Below are positions 31,690 through 43,776 of a stretch of 64,000 nt of DNA, in pieces. Both the position numbers and the translations under genes were made by a program. The notes beneath the pieces were generated by a model. The model saw only the letters and a list, made by a program, of their open reading frames with translations. It was not told the origin of the DNA and searched no databases. Origin of the DNA: Mogibacterium sp. (GTDB lineage: Bacteria; Bacillota; Clostridia; Peptostreptococcales; Anaerovoracaceae); contig JAFRGC010000041.1 in assembly GCA_017434025.1 (NCBI GenBank), forward strand, positions 1-64,000, read 5' to 3'. Every line of letters begins with the position of its first letter. Within the stretch, counting starts at the first letter, position 1.

Positions 31690-33708
31690 ATGAGAATAGC
31701 TTTTGCCGGCAACCCTAACAGCGGCAAAACGACCATGTATAATGCGCTCACAGGAAGGAGCGAGAAGGTCGGCAACTGGGGCGGTGTTACCGTAGGCAGC
31801 AAAGAATTCAAACTCAAGAAGGAATATGCAGGCAACAAAGAAGTAATCGCAGTCGATCTTCCGGGTGCATATTCTATGTCACCGTTCACCCCGGAAGAAG
31901 GTATCACGAGCGAGTATGTGCGCACGGCTAATCCTGACGCAATCGTAAACATCGTTGACGCGACAAATCTCAGTAGATCATTGTTCTTTACTACACAGCT
32001 GCTTGAGCTGGGTATCCCTGTCGTAGTTGCGCTCAATAAGACCGATATCAACGAGAAAGAGGGTACTAAGATCGACACAGCCAAGCTGTCAGCAAAGCTT
32101 AACTGCCCTGTATTTGAAACGGTTTCTACCGAGAACAAGGGACTGAGCGAGATGATTGCTACGGCGATCTCACTTGCGGGAACTCTGCAGGAAGCGCCGT
32201 ATCTTCAGGCAGACATCGATCTGCATGACAAGAATGCGGTAGATGCTGAGGATCGTAAGCGTTACGATTTCGTCAACAAGATCGTTGCTGCGGTAGAGAA
32301 GAGAAAGGTCCTCTCCGCTGAGAGTACTGCGCAGGACAAAGTGGATACCGTTCTCACTAATCCTATCGCAGGTATTCTTGCTTTCGCTGCTGTAATGTGG
32401 TTTGTGTTCTGGGTATCCCAGGCATGGCTTGGACCACTTGTTGCGGACTGGCTCGTAGGATGGATCGAGATGTTCCAGGAGTGGGTCGCAGGGCAGCTCG
32501 AGAACAGCCCGGCTATCCTCTCGGCTCTGCTTGCTGATGGTATTGTCGGCGGTGTAGGAGCGGTAGTCGGATTCCTGCCACTCGTAATGGTAATGTATTT
32601 CCTGATCGCGCTGCTCGAAGATTGTGGATATATGGCACGTGTAAGTGCTGTTATGGACCCGATCTTCAAGAGAGTAGGCCTTTCCGGAAAATCCGTTATT
32701 CCTGTAGTCATCGGAACAGGCTGCGGTATCCCGGCTATCATGGCATGCCGCACGATCCGCGATGAGAGAGAAAGAAGAGCAACTACAATGCTCACTACAT
32801 TCATTCCTTGCGGAGCGAAGATCCCGGTCATCGCACTCTTCGCAGGTGCGTTCTTCAATGGAGCAGGCTGGGTGAGCACAGTATCCTACTTCCTCGGACT
32901 TGCGCTCATTTTCCTCGGCGCTCTGATGATCAAGGGCATCACAGGATACAAATACAGGAAGTCATTCTTCATCATGGAGCTGCCTAAGTGGAAAGCCCCA
33001 AGCCTGAAGTTCGCATTCAAGTCAATGATGGAGAGAGCTAAAGCTTACATCATCAAGGCCGCTACGATCATCCTGATCTGCAATACTGTAGTTCAGGTCA
33101 TGCAGACATTTGACTGGCACTTCCAGGTCGTTGAGGAAGGTGCTGAGAATACATCGATCCTCGCGTCCATCGCATCGCCGTTTGCGATCCTGCTGATCCC
33201 TCTGGGATTCGGAGTATGGCAGCTGGCTGCTGCGGCAATCACCGGATTCATCGCCAAGGAGAATGTCGTCGGAACACTTGCTGTAGTATACGCGCTTACT
33301 AACTTCATCGATGTAGAAGAACTCGAGATGACAGGCGGTGCTAATACAGTCGCTATGACAATGGGTCTGACATCAGTTACAGCACTGGCATATCTGTTCT
33401 TCAACCTCTATACACCTCCGTGCTTCGCAGCTATCGGAGCTATGAACTCAGAGATGAAGAGCAGGGGCTGGCTGTGGGGAGCTATCGGTCTCCAGATGGC
33501 TACAGGCTACACGATCGCGTTCCTCGTCAATCAGTTTGGTACACTCATCACTGAAGGACATTTTGCTGCAGGCTTCGTTCCTGGAGCTATCGCAGTAGCG
33601 TGCTTCGTAATAGCGATCATAATGATCGGCAAGAGAGTAAGAGCACACTTTGACGAGCAGTACGAGCTTCACAAGAAGACTAAGGCTGCTGTGACAACAG
33701 CAGCTTAA
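31690..33708 (+). CDS. feoB: FeoB, ferrous iron transporter
   Basis: This is a 672-residue protein with an N-terminal G domain: G1 FAGNPNSGKTT, G2 in GVTVGSKEF, G3 VDLPGAYSMS and G4 ALNKTDI. A helical GDI-like linker follows, then a membrane domain with about nine helices, including the Gate motifs around VIPVVIGTGCGIPAIMACRTI and FIPCGAKIPVIALF. It imports Fe2+ across the cytoplasmic membrane. AGAAGGAGG marks the start 57 bases after feoA. The length is typical for the short Firmicutes form. Confidence 0.95.
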   Translation: MRIAFAGNPNSGKTTMYNALTGRSEKVGNWGGVTVGSKEFKLKKEYAGNKEVIAVDLPGAYSMSPFTPEEGITSEYVRTANPDAIVNIVDATNLSRSLFFTTQLLELGIPVVVALNKTDINEKEGTKIDTAKLSAKLNCPVFETVSTENKGLSEMIATAISLAGTLQEAPYLQADIDLHDKNAVDAEDRKRYDFVNKIVAAVEKRKVLSAESTAQDKVDTVLTNPIAGILAFAAVMWFVFWVSQAWLGPLVADWLVGWIEMFQEWVAGQLENSPAILSALLADGIVGGVGAVVGFLPLVMVMYFLIALLEDCGYMARVSAVMDPIFKRVGLSGKSVIPVVIGTGCGIPAIMACRTIRDERERRATTMLTTFIPCGAKIPVIALFAGAFFNGAGWVSTVSYFLGLALIFLGALMIKGITGYKYRKSFFIMELPKWKAPSLKFAFKSMMERAKAYIIKAATIILICNTVVQVMQTFDWHFQVVEEGAENTSILASIASPFAILLIPLGFGVWQLAAAAITGFIAKENVVGTLAVVYALTNFIDVEELEMTGGANTVAMTMGLTSVTALAYLFFNLYTPPCFAAIGAMNSEMKSRGWLWGAIGLQMATGYTIAFLVNQFGTLITEGHFAAGFVPGAIAVACFVIAIIMIGKRVRAHFDEQYELHKKTKAAVTTAA

Positions 33709-33750
33709 ACCGGGAATCATTTTCGATGATCGATCAAGTTTGAGTAAAGA

Positions 33751-33780
33751 TGCACGGCGCGGTAATGTGCCGTGCATTGT
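33751..33780 (+). terminator. Rho-independent terminator
   Basis: An 8-bp stem TGCACGGC (33751-33758)/GCCGTGCA (33769-33776) is followed by TTGTTT. It may be leaky, as the Feo accessory gene follows. Confidence 0.7.
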
Positions 33781-33831
33781 TTCAAATAATACAGTATAAT
33801 ATTTCAGGAATATAGAAAGGAGGCGGGGCAA

Positions 33832-34008
33832 ATGAATGGAGCAACTGTAATCGCTGTAATCGCTGTCGTTGCCATTCTCTTCTTCGCAGCCAGATACATA
33901 TATAAGGAGAAGAAGAAAGGCAATGCCTGCATAGGCTGCCCGTATTCAGCATCATGTCCGAAGCACCAGCAGGGCATCTCCTGTGATATGCCGCAGGATA
34001 ACAAGTAG
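33832..34008 (+). CDS. FeoB-associated Cys-rich membrane protein
   Basis: This 58-residue protein has one N-terminal membrane helix (about residues 4-21, VIAVIAVVAILFFAARY), a basic stop-transfer segment (KEKKKG) and a short tail with CIGCPYSASCP and a further Cys (C-x2-C-x5-C…C). This is the pattern of the small FeoB-associated Cys-rich proteins placed after feoB in many Firmicutes, perhaps delivering or sensing iron. AAAGGAGGCGGGG is a strong ribosome site. TATAAT at about 33795 could give it its own promoter. Confidence 0.85.
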   Translation: MNGATVIAVIAVVAILFFAARYIYKEKKKGNACIGCPYSASCPKHQQGISCDMPQDNK

Positions 34009-34046
34009 CGATCTGCTCTGGACGGTCGGCCACAATGGAAGCAACC

Positions 34047-34084
34047 AAAAACATCCGGTACGCTGTGAAGCGTCCGGATGTTTT
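34047..34084. terminator. Bidirectional Rho-independent terminator
   Basis: AAAACATCCGG/CCGGATGTTTT stem around a 15-base loop, which can itself pair (ACGCT/AGCGT). It lies between the Feo accessory gene and the convergent lysR-type gene. Confidence 0.85.
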
Positions 34085-34105
34085 GTCGTTCATAGATGGC
34101 AGGAT

Positions 34106-34987
34106 CTACTGGATCGGTTTGCCGGTCAGTCGTTCCGCTGCGAATGTTACGAATTCCTTGACCGCAGGAGCAGCAGTATCGAGCGACGGCAGGCTGATGC
34201 CCAGCTCTATCTTACTCGGAGGATCCAGCGGGATGATCACTGTATCCGTTTGCCAGCTGCGGGTGATGCCTTCGTTCATAATGCCGATCCCCAGCCCGGT
34301 GCCTACCATATTGATGGCGGTGTAGTTCTCAAGAGTCGTCAGCCTGATATTCGGAGCTATACCGTATTTCTTGAGCAGCTCACGCACATCCGCGTCATCG
34401 CCTTCGCTTGGCATAATGATGTCTTCTTTGCGGCATTTCTGGATAGGATAGGTGTCATTGCAGGCATCCGGATGGTCTTTAGGCAGAACTGCCACCATAC
34501 GGTCATCTGCAAATGGTATCCATGTGTAAGATTGATTGGAAGGACGCGATGAGAATGCCAGATCCGCCTTGCCGGATGCCAGCAGCTTCTCAATGCGGTT
34601 CTTCGTGGTCTCTTCGATCTGAATGTTGATCGAAGGATGCAGATCTGTGAATTCCTTGATGAGACTCGGAAGGGTGTGCGCGGCGATACTCGCGTATGCA
34701 GCGATCATTACGTTGCCTTTGTACATACCGCTGAGTTCGGTCGCAGCCCGGTATATCTCATTTTCTTTCTCGATGTATTCTACGGCGAGAGGATAGATCG
34801 ACTCGCCTTCTCTAGTCAGCACAACACCGTTGCTCTTGCGAGTGAGCAGGGAGAAGCCAAATTCCGACTCCATAGCAGAGACCAACTGACTGATGCCGGA
34901 TGGGGTATAGCCCATGATACGTCCGGCAGCAGTGAAGCTGCCCTCATTGACTGCTGTAACGAATGCTTTGCATTTAAGAATGTCCAT
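34106..34987 (-). CDS. LysR-family transcriptional regulator
   Basis: This is a 293-residue LysR-type regulator. The N-terminal winged helix-turn-helix (LKCKAFVTAVNEGSFTAAGR, TPSGISQLVSAME, LLTRKSNGVVLTREG) is followed by a periplasmic-binding-protein-like effector domain (GNVMIAAYASIAAHTLPSLIKEF, GLGIGIMNEG). The effector is unknown. It lies directly behind, and on the same strand as, a TauE/SafE exporter, from which a terminator separates it. Both genes carry the same 16-base element upstream, suggesting that it controls itself and the exporter. Confidence 0.88.
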   Translation of the reverse strand: MDILKCKAFVTAVNEGSFTAAGRIMGYTPSGISQLVSAMESEFGFSLLTRKSNGVVLTREGESIYPLAVEYIEKENEIYRAATELSGMYKGNVMIAAYASIAAHTLPSLIKEFTDLHPSINIQIEETTKNRIEKLLASGKADLAFSSRPSNQSYTWIPFADDRMVAVLPKDHPDACNDTYPIQKCRKEDIIMPSEGDDADVRELLKKYGIAPNIRLTTLENYTAINMVGTGLGIGIMNEGITRSWQTDTVIIPLDPPSKIELGISLPSLDTAAPAVKEFVTFAAERLTGKPIQ

Positions 34988-34999
34988 GATCGTTTACGT

Positions 35000-35015
35000 G
35001 TTAAGTAGTTGCCAA
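35000..35015 (-). promoter_or_regulatory. 16-base element upstream of the LysR gene, shared with the TauE/SafE promoter
   Basis: GTTAAGTAGTTGCCAA here matches GTTAAGTAGTTGTCAA at 36144-36159 in 15 of 16 positions. It sits 13 bases before the regulator's start codon, too close to serve as a -35, which suggests a protein-binding site rather than shared promoter boxes. Confidence 0.5.
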
Positions 35016-35032
35016 AAGGATGTTGTGTCTGT

Positions 35033-35067
35033 AAAAAAACGGCCTTTCTTGCGTAAAAGGCCGTTTT
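35033..35067 (-). terminator. Rho-independent terminator for the TauE/SafE gene
   Basis: A 12-bp stem (35036-35047 with 35056-35067) is followed on the minus strand by a run of seven Ts. It separates the exporter from the LysR gene. Confidence 0.85.
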
Positions 35068-35102
35068 CTTTTGATCGTGAAAAAACCGCTTCAGCTCAAT
35101 GA

Positions 35103-36047
35103 TCAGTCATTAGCATGCGCATTGTTCTTGTTCTTGTTGTACTCAACCAGGAACATTGCAGCAGTAACAAGTACGACGATTACTACGATGACCAGCAGGA
35201 TCTTCTTTGTCTGCGGGTTATCGAGTAAGTGTGAGAAGAACTTAGCAGCGCAGAATGCACCTACTGCTCCAGGGAACATCTGGCAGAATGTAGCTACCAT
35301 GTCGTATCTGTTCTCCTTAACGAACTTCGGAGTGTTACCAAACGCCATCAGGAATGCGCAGGATCCCATCATGATAGGGAATGCCATTGTTGCGTCCATT
35401 CCGAGGAGTGATACGAGCGCCATGCAAGGTGCGTACTGACCTACACCGATGTTCATCAGAGCGCCGAGGAAGAAGTTGACAACGAGTCCGATGATCAGCT
35501 TGATGCCGCGGAGCTCAATAGCAGCAGCCTCGATGCTGAAAGGTCCGATGCCGAATGTTCTGAGGAACATTACGATACCGAGGATAGTAAGTCCTACACC
35601 AAGACCAAGACGGACTGTCTGTCTGTTCCACTTTGTTACGATGCCGGCTCCGAAGAATGCGCCGAGTGTAGCAGCGATGATCATTGTCCAGAGTGTGAGC
35701 TGGTCGATCTTGACGATGTCGAAGAACAGGGCAGCCTCTACGCAGACCGGAACTGTATCACCTACGTTAAGTGTTCCAGGGATCAGAAGGTCGTCTACCG
35801 ACTTGCCGAGCTTGAACGCCGAGGATGTAGGAGCATATGATCCGATACCCAGTGTGTCGAAGAAGTTAGCAACGAAGCCTACGATACAGTTGTAAACTGT
35901 GTGCTTCTTCTGCTCATTCCAGAGCGCTCTGCCTTCTTCAGTCTGCAGATTTCTTCTTGTCTGTCTTACTGTCAGAACAACAGCTAATATCATACCTAAA
36001 TACGCAAGAATCTGAAGTATAGTTTTTGCTAATTCTTGTTTATCCAT
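35103..36047 (-). CDS. TauE/SafE-family sulfite/organosulfonate exporter-like protein (copy 1)
   Basis: This is a 314-residue membrane protein with about eight helices in two related halves: VGFVANFFDTLGIGSYAPTSSAFKLG and, in the second half, NFFLGALMNIGVGQYAPCMAL. This is the TauE/SafE repeat architecture. The family moves sulfite, sulfonates, sulfoacetate or other small anions. A paralogue lies at 47472-48380. ATG 36047 has GGAGGTAT upstream on the minus strand, so the longer open frame is not used. A LysR regulator follows. Confidence 0.85.
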   Translation of the reverse strand: MDKQELAKTILQILAYLGMILAVVLTVRQTRRNLQTEEGRALWNEQKKHTVYNCIVGFVANFFDTLGIGSYAPTSSAFKLGKSVDDLLIPGTLNVGDTVPVCVEAALFFDIVKIDQLTLWTMIIAATLGAFFGAGIVTKWNRQTVRLGLGVGLTILGIVMFLRTFGIGPFSIEAAAIELRGIKLIIGLVVNFFLGALMNIGVGQYAPCMALVSLLGMDATMAFPIMMGSCAFLMAFGNTPKFVKENRYDMVATFCQMFPGAVGAFCAAKFFSHLLDNPQTKKILLVIVVIVVLVTAAMFLVEYNKNKNNAHAND

Positions 36048-36130
36048 GTAATACCTCCATATAGTTGAAATAGTACTTAAGATTTGCAAGAAATCGGTTT
36101 TACGCAAGACAAACCAATTCTCCACCCAAA

Positions 36131-36159
36131 ATTTTAGCAACTCGTTAAGTAGTTGTCAA
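36131..36159 (-). promoter_or_regulatory. Promoter of the TauE/SafE gene
   Basis: On the minus strand TTGACA (36159-36154), 17 bases, then TAAAAT (36136-36131). The -35 lies inside the 16-base element shared with the LysR gene. Confidence 0.7.
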
Positions 36160-36220
36160 TACAATTCCTTAAAGGAGCTTTAATGAATTTTGAAAGCAAA
36201 TTATAATATCTGCCGGTCAG

Positions 36221-37078
36221 TTATTCGTCTCCGGAAGGCTTTTCCTTCTTGAGAGCTTTAGGCAGTTTTACATTAGATTTAGGCGTTTCCTTTGAAGAAG
36301 CTGCGGCGTTCCCCTTCTCCTGGCTCCTGGCTTTGATCTTTTCCTTGCCGCTTTTTGCAAGGTCTTTCCAGCCCTCCGTATCGATCATCGGCTGTCTCGA
36401 GAAATTACTGAGACTGTACATGATACCCTTGATGCCGTATGGTATCCATCTCGAGGTCTTGCCTGTCTTGCTCTGGATGAACCCTTCAAAATCTGATGGA
36501 TCGCCGACAACGAATCTGTCCTTAGGCAGGATGAACAGATCATCTTTGTTGATCCCCAGGTAGAAGAAATTCTGATCGCTGAAGAATGAAGTCACTGATT
36601 TCCTGTAATTCTTCATAGTAACGATAGGTTCATCTTCGCGCAGGAGCTGTGCTCCGGAATTGGTAAAGTTGTAGGTAAAAATAGTACCGTTCTTATAGTC
36701 CGTATCATCCTGCTTAGTGAGCATCAGAGAGATGTATTTCCTGAACAGAGCCAAACACAGGCAAAGTGTACCTATTGTATAACATATGAGGCCGAACACC
36801 GTTTCGCCGGATACAAATCCGAATGTGAAGAAGACGACGGCATAGAGGATCGACCTGAGGAAGACTTTTGGGTGCACGACCCTGTAATTGAATGTAATGA
36901 AAGCCTTCAGTACTGATTCATCACGCTTGGTAACTACCTGGTACATCAGCTGGTTCTTGTCTTCCTTGACGCTGCCTGCTTCGCTGCTGTTCTTGTCCGA
37001 TACGCCGGCCTCTATAGTCTCGGCATTATTCTTGTTGATCTTGTTTCTGTCAGACTTGTTGCTGTTCTTACTGCTCAT
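36221..37078 (-). CDS. YcxB-like membrane protein
   Basis: This is a 285-residue protein. A hydrophilic Asn/Lys-rich N-terminus leads into two adjacent membrane helices (about 72-115). A cytoplasmic domain follows with YNFTNSGAQLLREDE…YRKSVTSFFSDQNFFYLGINKDDLFILPKDRF, the pattern of the YcxB-like C-terminal domain. A charged Lys-rich tail ends it. The function is unknown. ATG 37078 has AAGGAG upstream; a TTG directly before it is not needed. It diverges from the ATP synthase operon. Confidence 0.65.
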   Translation of the reverse strand: MSSKNSNKSDRNKINKNNAETIEAGVSDKNSSEAGSVKEDKNQLMYQVVTKRDESVLKAFITFNYRVVHPKVFLRSILYAVVFFTFGFVSGETVFGLICYTIGTLCLCLALFRKYISLMLTKQDDTDYKNGTIFTYNFTNSGAQLLREDEPIVTMKNYRKSVTSFFSDQNFFYLGINKDDLFILPKDRFVVGDPSDFEGFIQSKTGKTSRWIPYGIKGIMYSLSNFSRQPMIDTEGWKDLAKSGKEKIKARSQEKGNAAASSKETPKSNVKLPKALKKEKPSGDE

Positions 37079-37237
37079 CAAAAGAACTCCTTATATCACA
37101 TCCTGAGCTTTCAGAATCTGTTGAAATAGCTTTAACAAATCGTGTTCTTAGTGAAGTATAGACGGAACCTATAGTTTTGTAAAGAGTCTGTGAAATGAAC
37201 TCATTACACTTTTGACATTTATGTTGCATAGGAATTA

Positions 37238-37246
37238 TGGTACAAT
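37238..37246 (+). promoter_or_regulatory. Extended -10 promoter of the ATP synthase operon
   Basis: TGGTACAAT is an extended -10 element 41 bases before atpB. A TTGACA at 37213 is too far upstream (about 22 bases) to be the matching -35. Confidence 0.45.
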
Positions 37247-37286
37247 AATATGAATAATATCGACTTATAAGAAGGGAGATATGTAT

Positions 37287-38596
<1,310 letters not shown>

Positions 38597-38646
38597 CGGC
38601 AGGTTCCGCAGATGCATGAGATACTAGGATATACAGGAGAAGACAG

Positions 38647-39144
38647 ATGACAGGAGTACCACTTAATATAGACTGGCAGCAGATATTGCTGCATCTCTTC
38701 AACTTCACTATATTGTTCGGCGCGCTGTATATATTGCTTTACAAGCCGGTCAAAGACTTTATGGCGAAGAGAGAGACATACTATGCCGATATGGATAACA
38801 AGGCTGAGGCTGCTCTGAGTGATGCAGAGGAACAGAAACGCATCTACGAGGACAAAGTCACTGCTTTCGATGACGAGGTCAAAGCCGAGAAGAGCAAAGC
38901 TCGTCAGGAGATCGAAGAGCTGCGTAAACGCGAGATAGAAGCGGCTCACGCTGATGCGGAGAAGATCCTTGCTGATGCCAAGGCAGAAGCCGGCAGAGAG
39001 AAAGCCGAGATCATTTCTTCTGCACAGAAGGAGATCAGAGATCTGGTCACAGACGCGATGGACAAGCTGTCGATCGGGGAGTCTGCTTCGGATGCATTCG
39101 ATCAGTTCCTTGACGCTGCCGAGAACGGCAACAGCGGACGCTAA
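38647..39144 (+). CDS. atpF: F-type ATP synthase subunit b
   Basis: This is a 165-residue peripheral-stalk subunit. One N-terminal membrane helix (IDWQQILLHLFNFTILFGALYIL) is followed by the conserved YKPVKDFMAKR turn and a long charged coiled coil to about residue 140, then a short acidic tail. The length is normal, and no delta sequence is fused to it, unlike mycobacterial b-delta fusions. It ends 24 bases before atpA. Confidence 0.92.
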   Translation: MTGVPLNIDWQQILLHLFNFTILFGALYILLYKPVKDFMAKRETYYADMDNKAEAALSDAEEQKRIYEDKVTAFDDEVKAEKSKARQEIEELRKREIEAAHADAEKILADAKAEAGREKAEIISSAQKEIRDLVTDAMDKLSIGESASDAFDQFLDAAENGNSGR

Positions 39145-39168
39145 ACTAGACTGACAGGGGGTCAGATA

Positions 39169-40908
39169 ATGAGCACCGATAAGCATATCCTGACCGCTAA
39201 ACTGTATTCGACTACCAAGCCGACAGACAGTCAGCGTTCAAGATTTGAAGATTTTCTAAGAAATAAATACGGACAGGACATTCCTCTCGAGTGGATAGAG
39301 TCTGACAGATACACAGGAGGATTCGGGCTTGAGGTCGGCGGTGACATCTATGACTGGTCAGCTGCAGGCAGGATCAACCAGCTCAAGCAGGCGCTCCTTA
39401 GTGTTGCGGTCAACGATGATATCATTCCGCTCCTCAAGGAGACCATCAACAGCTGGACTCCGGAAACTCTTGCCGAACAGATCGGTACAGTCGCGACGGT
39501 AGGAGACGGGATCGCGACTGTCACAGGACTCGATCAGGCACCTTACGGCGAGATCCTTATGTTCAGCGGAGGAGTCAGAGGAATGGTACAGGACATCCGT
39601 GAGAACGAGATCGGATGCATCCTGTTCAATGATGACGAATCCGTAGTTCAGGGATCGACCGTCAGGAGAACCGGCAGAACAGCCGGTGTCCCGGTCGGTG
39701 AAGCATTCCTCGGCAGAGTCGTCGACTCACTTGGTGTGCCGATCGACGGACAGGGAGAGATCATACCTTCAGGCTACAGGCCAATCGAATCACCGGCGCC
39801 GACTATCGTAGACAGACAGCCGGTAAATACTCCTCTTGAGACCGGTATCTTCTCGATAGACGCGATGTTCCCTATAGGCAGAGGCCAGAGAGAGCTGATC
39901 ATCGGAGACAGACAGACCGGTAAGACCGCGATAGCGATCGATGCCATCATCAACCAGAGGGGCAAAGACTGTATCTGCATCTACGTAGCGATCGGCCAGA
40001 AGACTTCCTCAGTCGTGCAGATCGCGCAGACACTCAAGAAGCACGGAGCGATGGACTATACGATCATCGTTTCCGCTTCTGCAAGTGATGCAGCACCGCT
40101 CCAGTACATCGCACCGTACGCAGGATGCGCTATGGGCGAGTACTTCATGCGCAAAGGCAGAGACGTACTCATCGTGTACGATGACCTCTCCAAGCACGCG
40201 GTCGCTTACAGAGCGCTCTCGCTGCTGCTCGACAGGTCACCGGGACGTGAGGCTTTCCCGGGCGACGTTTTCTATCTGCATTCGAGACTGCTGGAGAGAG
40301 CAGCAAGGCTCTCCGACAAGATCGGCGGCGGATCGATCACAGCGCTTCCGGTTGTAGAGACACAGGCGGGAGACGTTTCAGCATATATTCCGACGAATAT
40401 CATTTCCATCACAGACGGACAGATCTTCCTTGAGTCCAGCCTGTTCTTCTCAGGACAGAGACCGGCGGTCAATGTCGGACTCTCCGTATCCAGAGTAGGC
40501 GGCGATGCTCAGACCAAAGCCATGAAGAAGGCTGCAGGAACCCTGAGGATCGATCTGGCTCAGTACCGCGAGATGGAAGTGTTCACACAGTTCGCGTCAG
40601 ATCTCGACGACGCGACAAGATCTCAGCTTGAATACGGCGCCGGACTGATGAGGATGCTCAGGCAGAAACAATACATGCCTAAGTCACAGCATGAGCAGGT
40701 CATCACACTGGTCATGGCACTGGCTCATACGATGCAGGGGATCCCTGTAGATGACGTAAATGATTTCATCAGTGACCTTATCAAACACTTCGAGACTGAG
40801 CACAATGATGTCTGTGTCAGGATCGACAGGACCGGAGTGCTTGATCAGGATACCAGAGATGAGATCAACCAGATAGCATCCGCATTCAGGAAGGACTGGG
40901 TAAGATAG
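39169..40908 (+). CDS. atpA: ATP synthase subunit alpha carrying an N-terminal delta C-terminal-domain fusion
   Basis: This protein has 579 residues; alpha subunits normally have about 500. Residues about 83-579 are a complete alpha subunit: GTVATVGDGIATVTGL (barrel), Walker A GDRQTGKT (246-253), LIVYDDLSKHAVAYR and the arginine finger SVSRVGG (Arg442). Residues about 6-78 instead match the C-terminal domain of delta/OSCP: ILTAKLYSTTKPTDSQRSRF, GQDIPLEWIESDRYTGGFGL-like strands and DIYDWSAAGRINQLKQAL (delta: GDxVIDGSVRGRLExL). ATG 39169 has AGGGGG eight bases before it. No ATG, GTG or TTG occurs in frame between the delta-like part and the alpha barrel, so a separate canonical alpha is not readily made. 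There is no atpH in the operon, and the delta N-terminal helical domain is absent. Confidence 0.93.
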   Translation: MSTDKHILTAKLYSTTKPTDSQRSRFEDFLRNKYGQDIPLEWIESDRYTGGFGLEVGGDIYDWSAAGRINQLKQALLSVAVNDDIIPLLKETINSWTPETLAEQIGTVATVGDGIATVTGLDQAPYGEILMFSGGVRGMVQDIRENEIGCILFNDDESVVQGSTVRRTGRTAGVPVGEAFLGRVVDSLGVPIDGQGEIIPSGYRPIESPAPTIVDRQPVNTPLETGIFSIDAMFPIGRGQRELIIGDRQTGKTAIAIDAIINQRGKDCICIYVAIGQKTSSVVQIAQTLKKHGAMDYTIIVSASASDAAPLQYIAPYAGCAMGEYFMRKGRDVLIVYDDLSKHAVAYRALSLLLDRSPGREAFPGDVFYLHSRLLERAARLSDKIGGGSITALPVVETQAGDVSAYIPTNIISITDGQIFLESSLFFSGQRPAVNVGLSVSRVGGDAQTKAMKKAAGTLRIDLAQYREMEVFTQFASDLDDATRSQLEYGAGLMRMLRQKQYMPKSQHEQVITLVMALAHTMQGIPVDDVNDFISDLIKHFETEHNDVCVRIDRTGVLDQDTRDEINQIASAFRKDWVR

Positions 40909-40918
40909 ACACTAGCAT

Positions 40919-43268
<2,350 letters not shown>

Positions 43269-43287
43269 GACTTCGGTGAGCAGGAAC

Positions 43288-43722
43288 ATGGCAGTATTCA
43301 GATTCGAGTTTATGGCCAGTGATCATGTGGTGTACAGCGGCGACGCGGTTTCGGTCGTCATACCAACGACAGAGGGCAAGGCAGGGATCCTTGCTCATCA
43401 TTCGAATGTGATCATGGCGATCGTCCCGGGAGTGGTGGAATTTGTTCCCGCTGCAGACGGTGAAGGCGCACAGGGTGAAAGACGGATCGTTGTAGTCTCG
43501 GATGGAATGATCAAAGTCGAGAACAACGAAGTCATCCTGCTCGTTGACAGTGCAGAGAACCCGGAGGACATCGATGTGAATCGAGCAAAGAGAGCTGCGG
43601 ACAGAGCAAGGAAAGAACTGGATAAGCAGCGCTCAAGGCGAGAACTCGCAGCAATGGACGCTGAATTATCCAGAGCGCTCAACCGCCTCAGAGTTACATC
43701 CAAACACCATATCCAGAAGTGA
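43288..43722 (+). CDS. atpC: F-type ATP synthase subunit epsilon
   Basis: This 144-residue subunit has an N-terminal beta sandwich (FRFEFMASDHVVYSGDAVSVVIPTTEGKAGILAHHSNVIMAIVPG) and a C-terminal helical part (VNRAKRAADRARKELDKQRSRREL) that can regulate hydrolysis. An Ala/Glu-rich insertion AADGEGAQGERR sits in a sandwich loop. ATG 43288 is taken; GTG 43276 is an alternative, and neither has a strong ribosome site. It is the last gene of the operon. Confidence 0.9.
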   Translation: MAVFRFEFMASDHVVYSGDAVSVVIPTTEGKAGILAHHSNVIMAIVPGVVEFVPAADGEGAQGERRIVVVSDGMIKVENNEVILLVDSAENPEDIDVNRAKRAADRARKELDKQRSRRELAAMDAELSRALNRLRVTSKHHIQK

Positions 43723-43776
43723 TCAGATATTAATGGCTGTGCACAGCAGCCTGTAGATACAGAGGAGATATTCAAG

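Noticed and set aside
39145..39168. A separate atpH (delta) gene between atpF and atpA
   Set aside because: Only 24 bases separate the two genes and none of the neighbouring frames encodes a delta N-terminal domain.
39169..39480. Alpha starting at an internal codon, making the delta-like part an untranslated or separate peptide
   Set aside because: The ORF start has a good ribosome site, and no ATG, GTG or TTG lies in frame between the delta-like domain and the alpha barrel.
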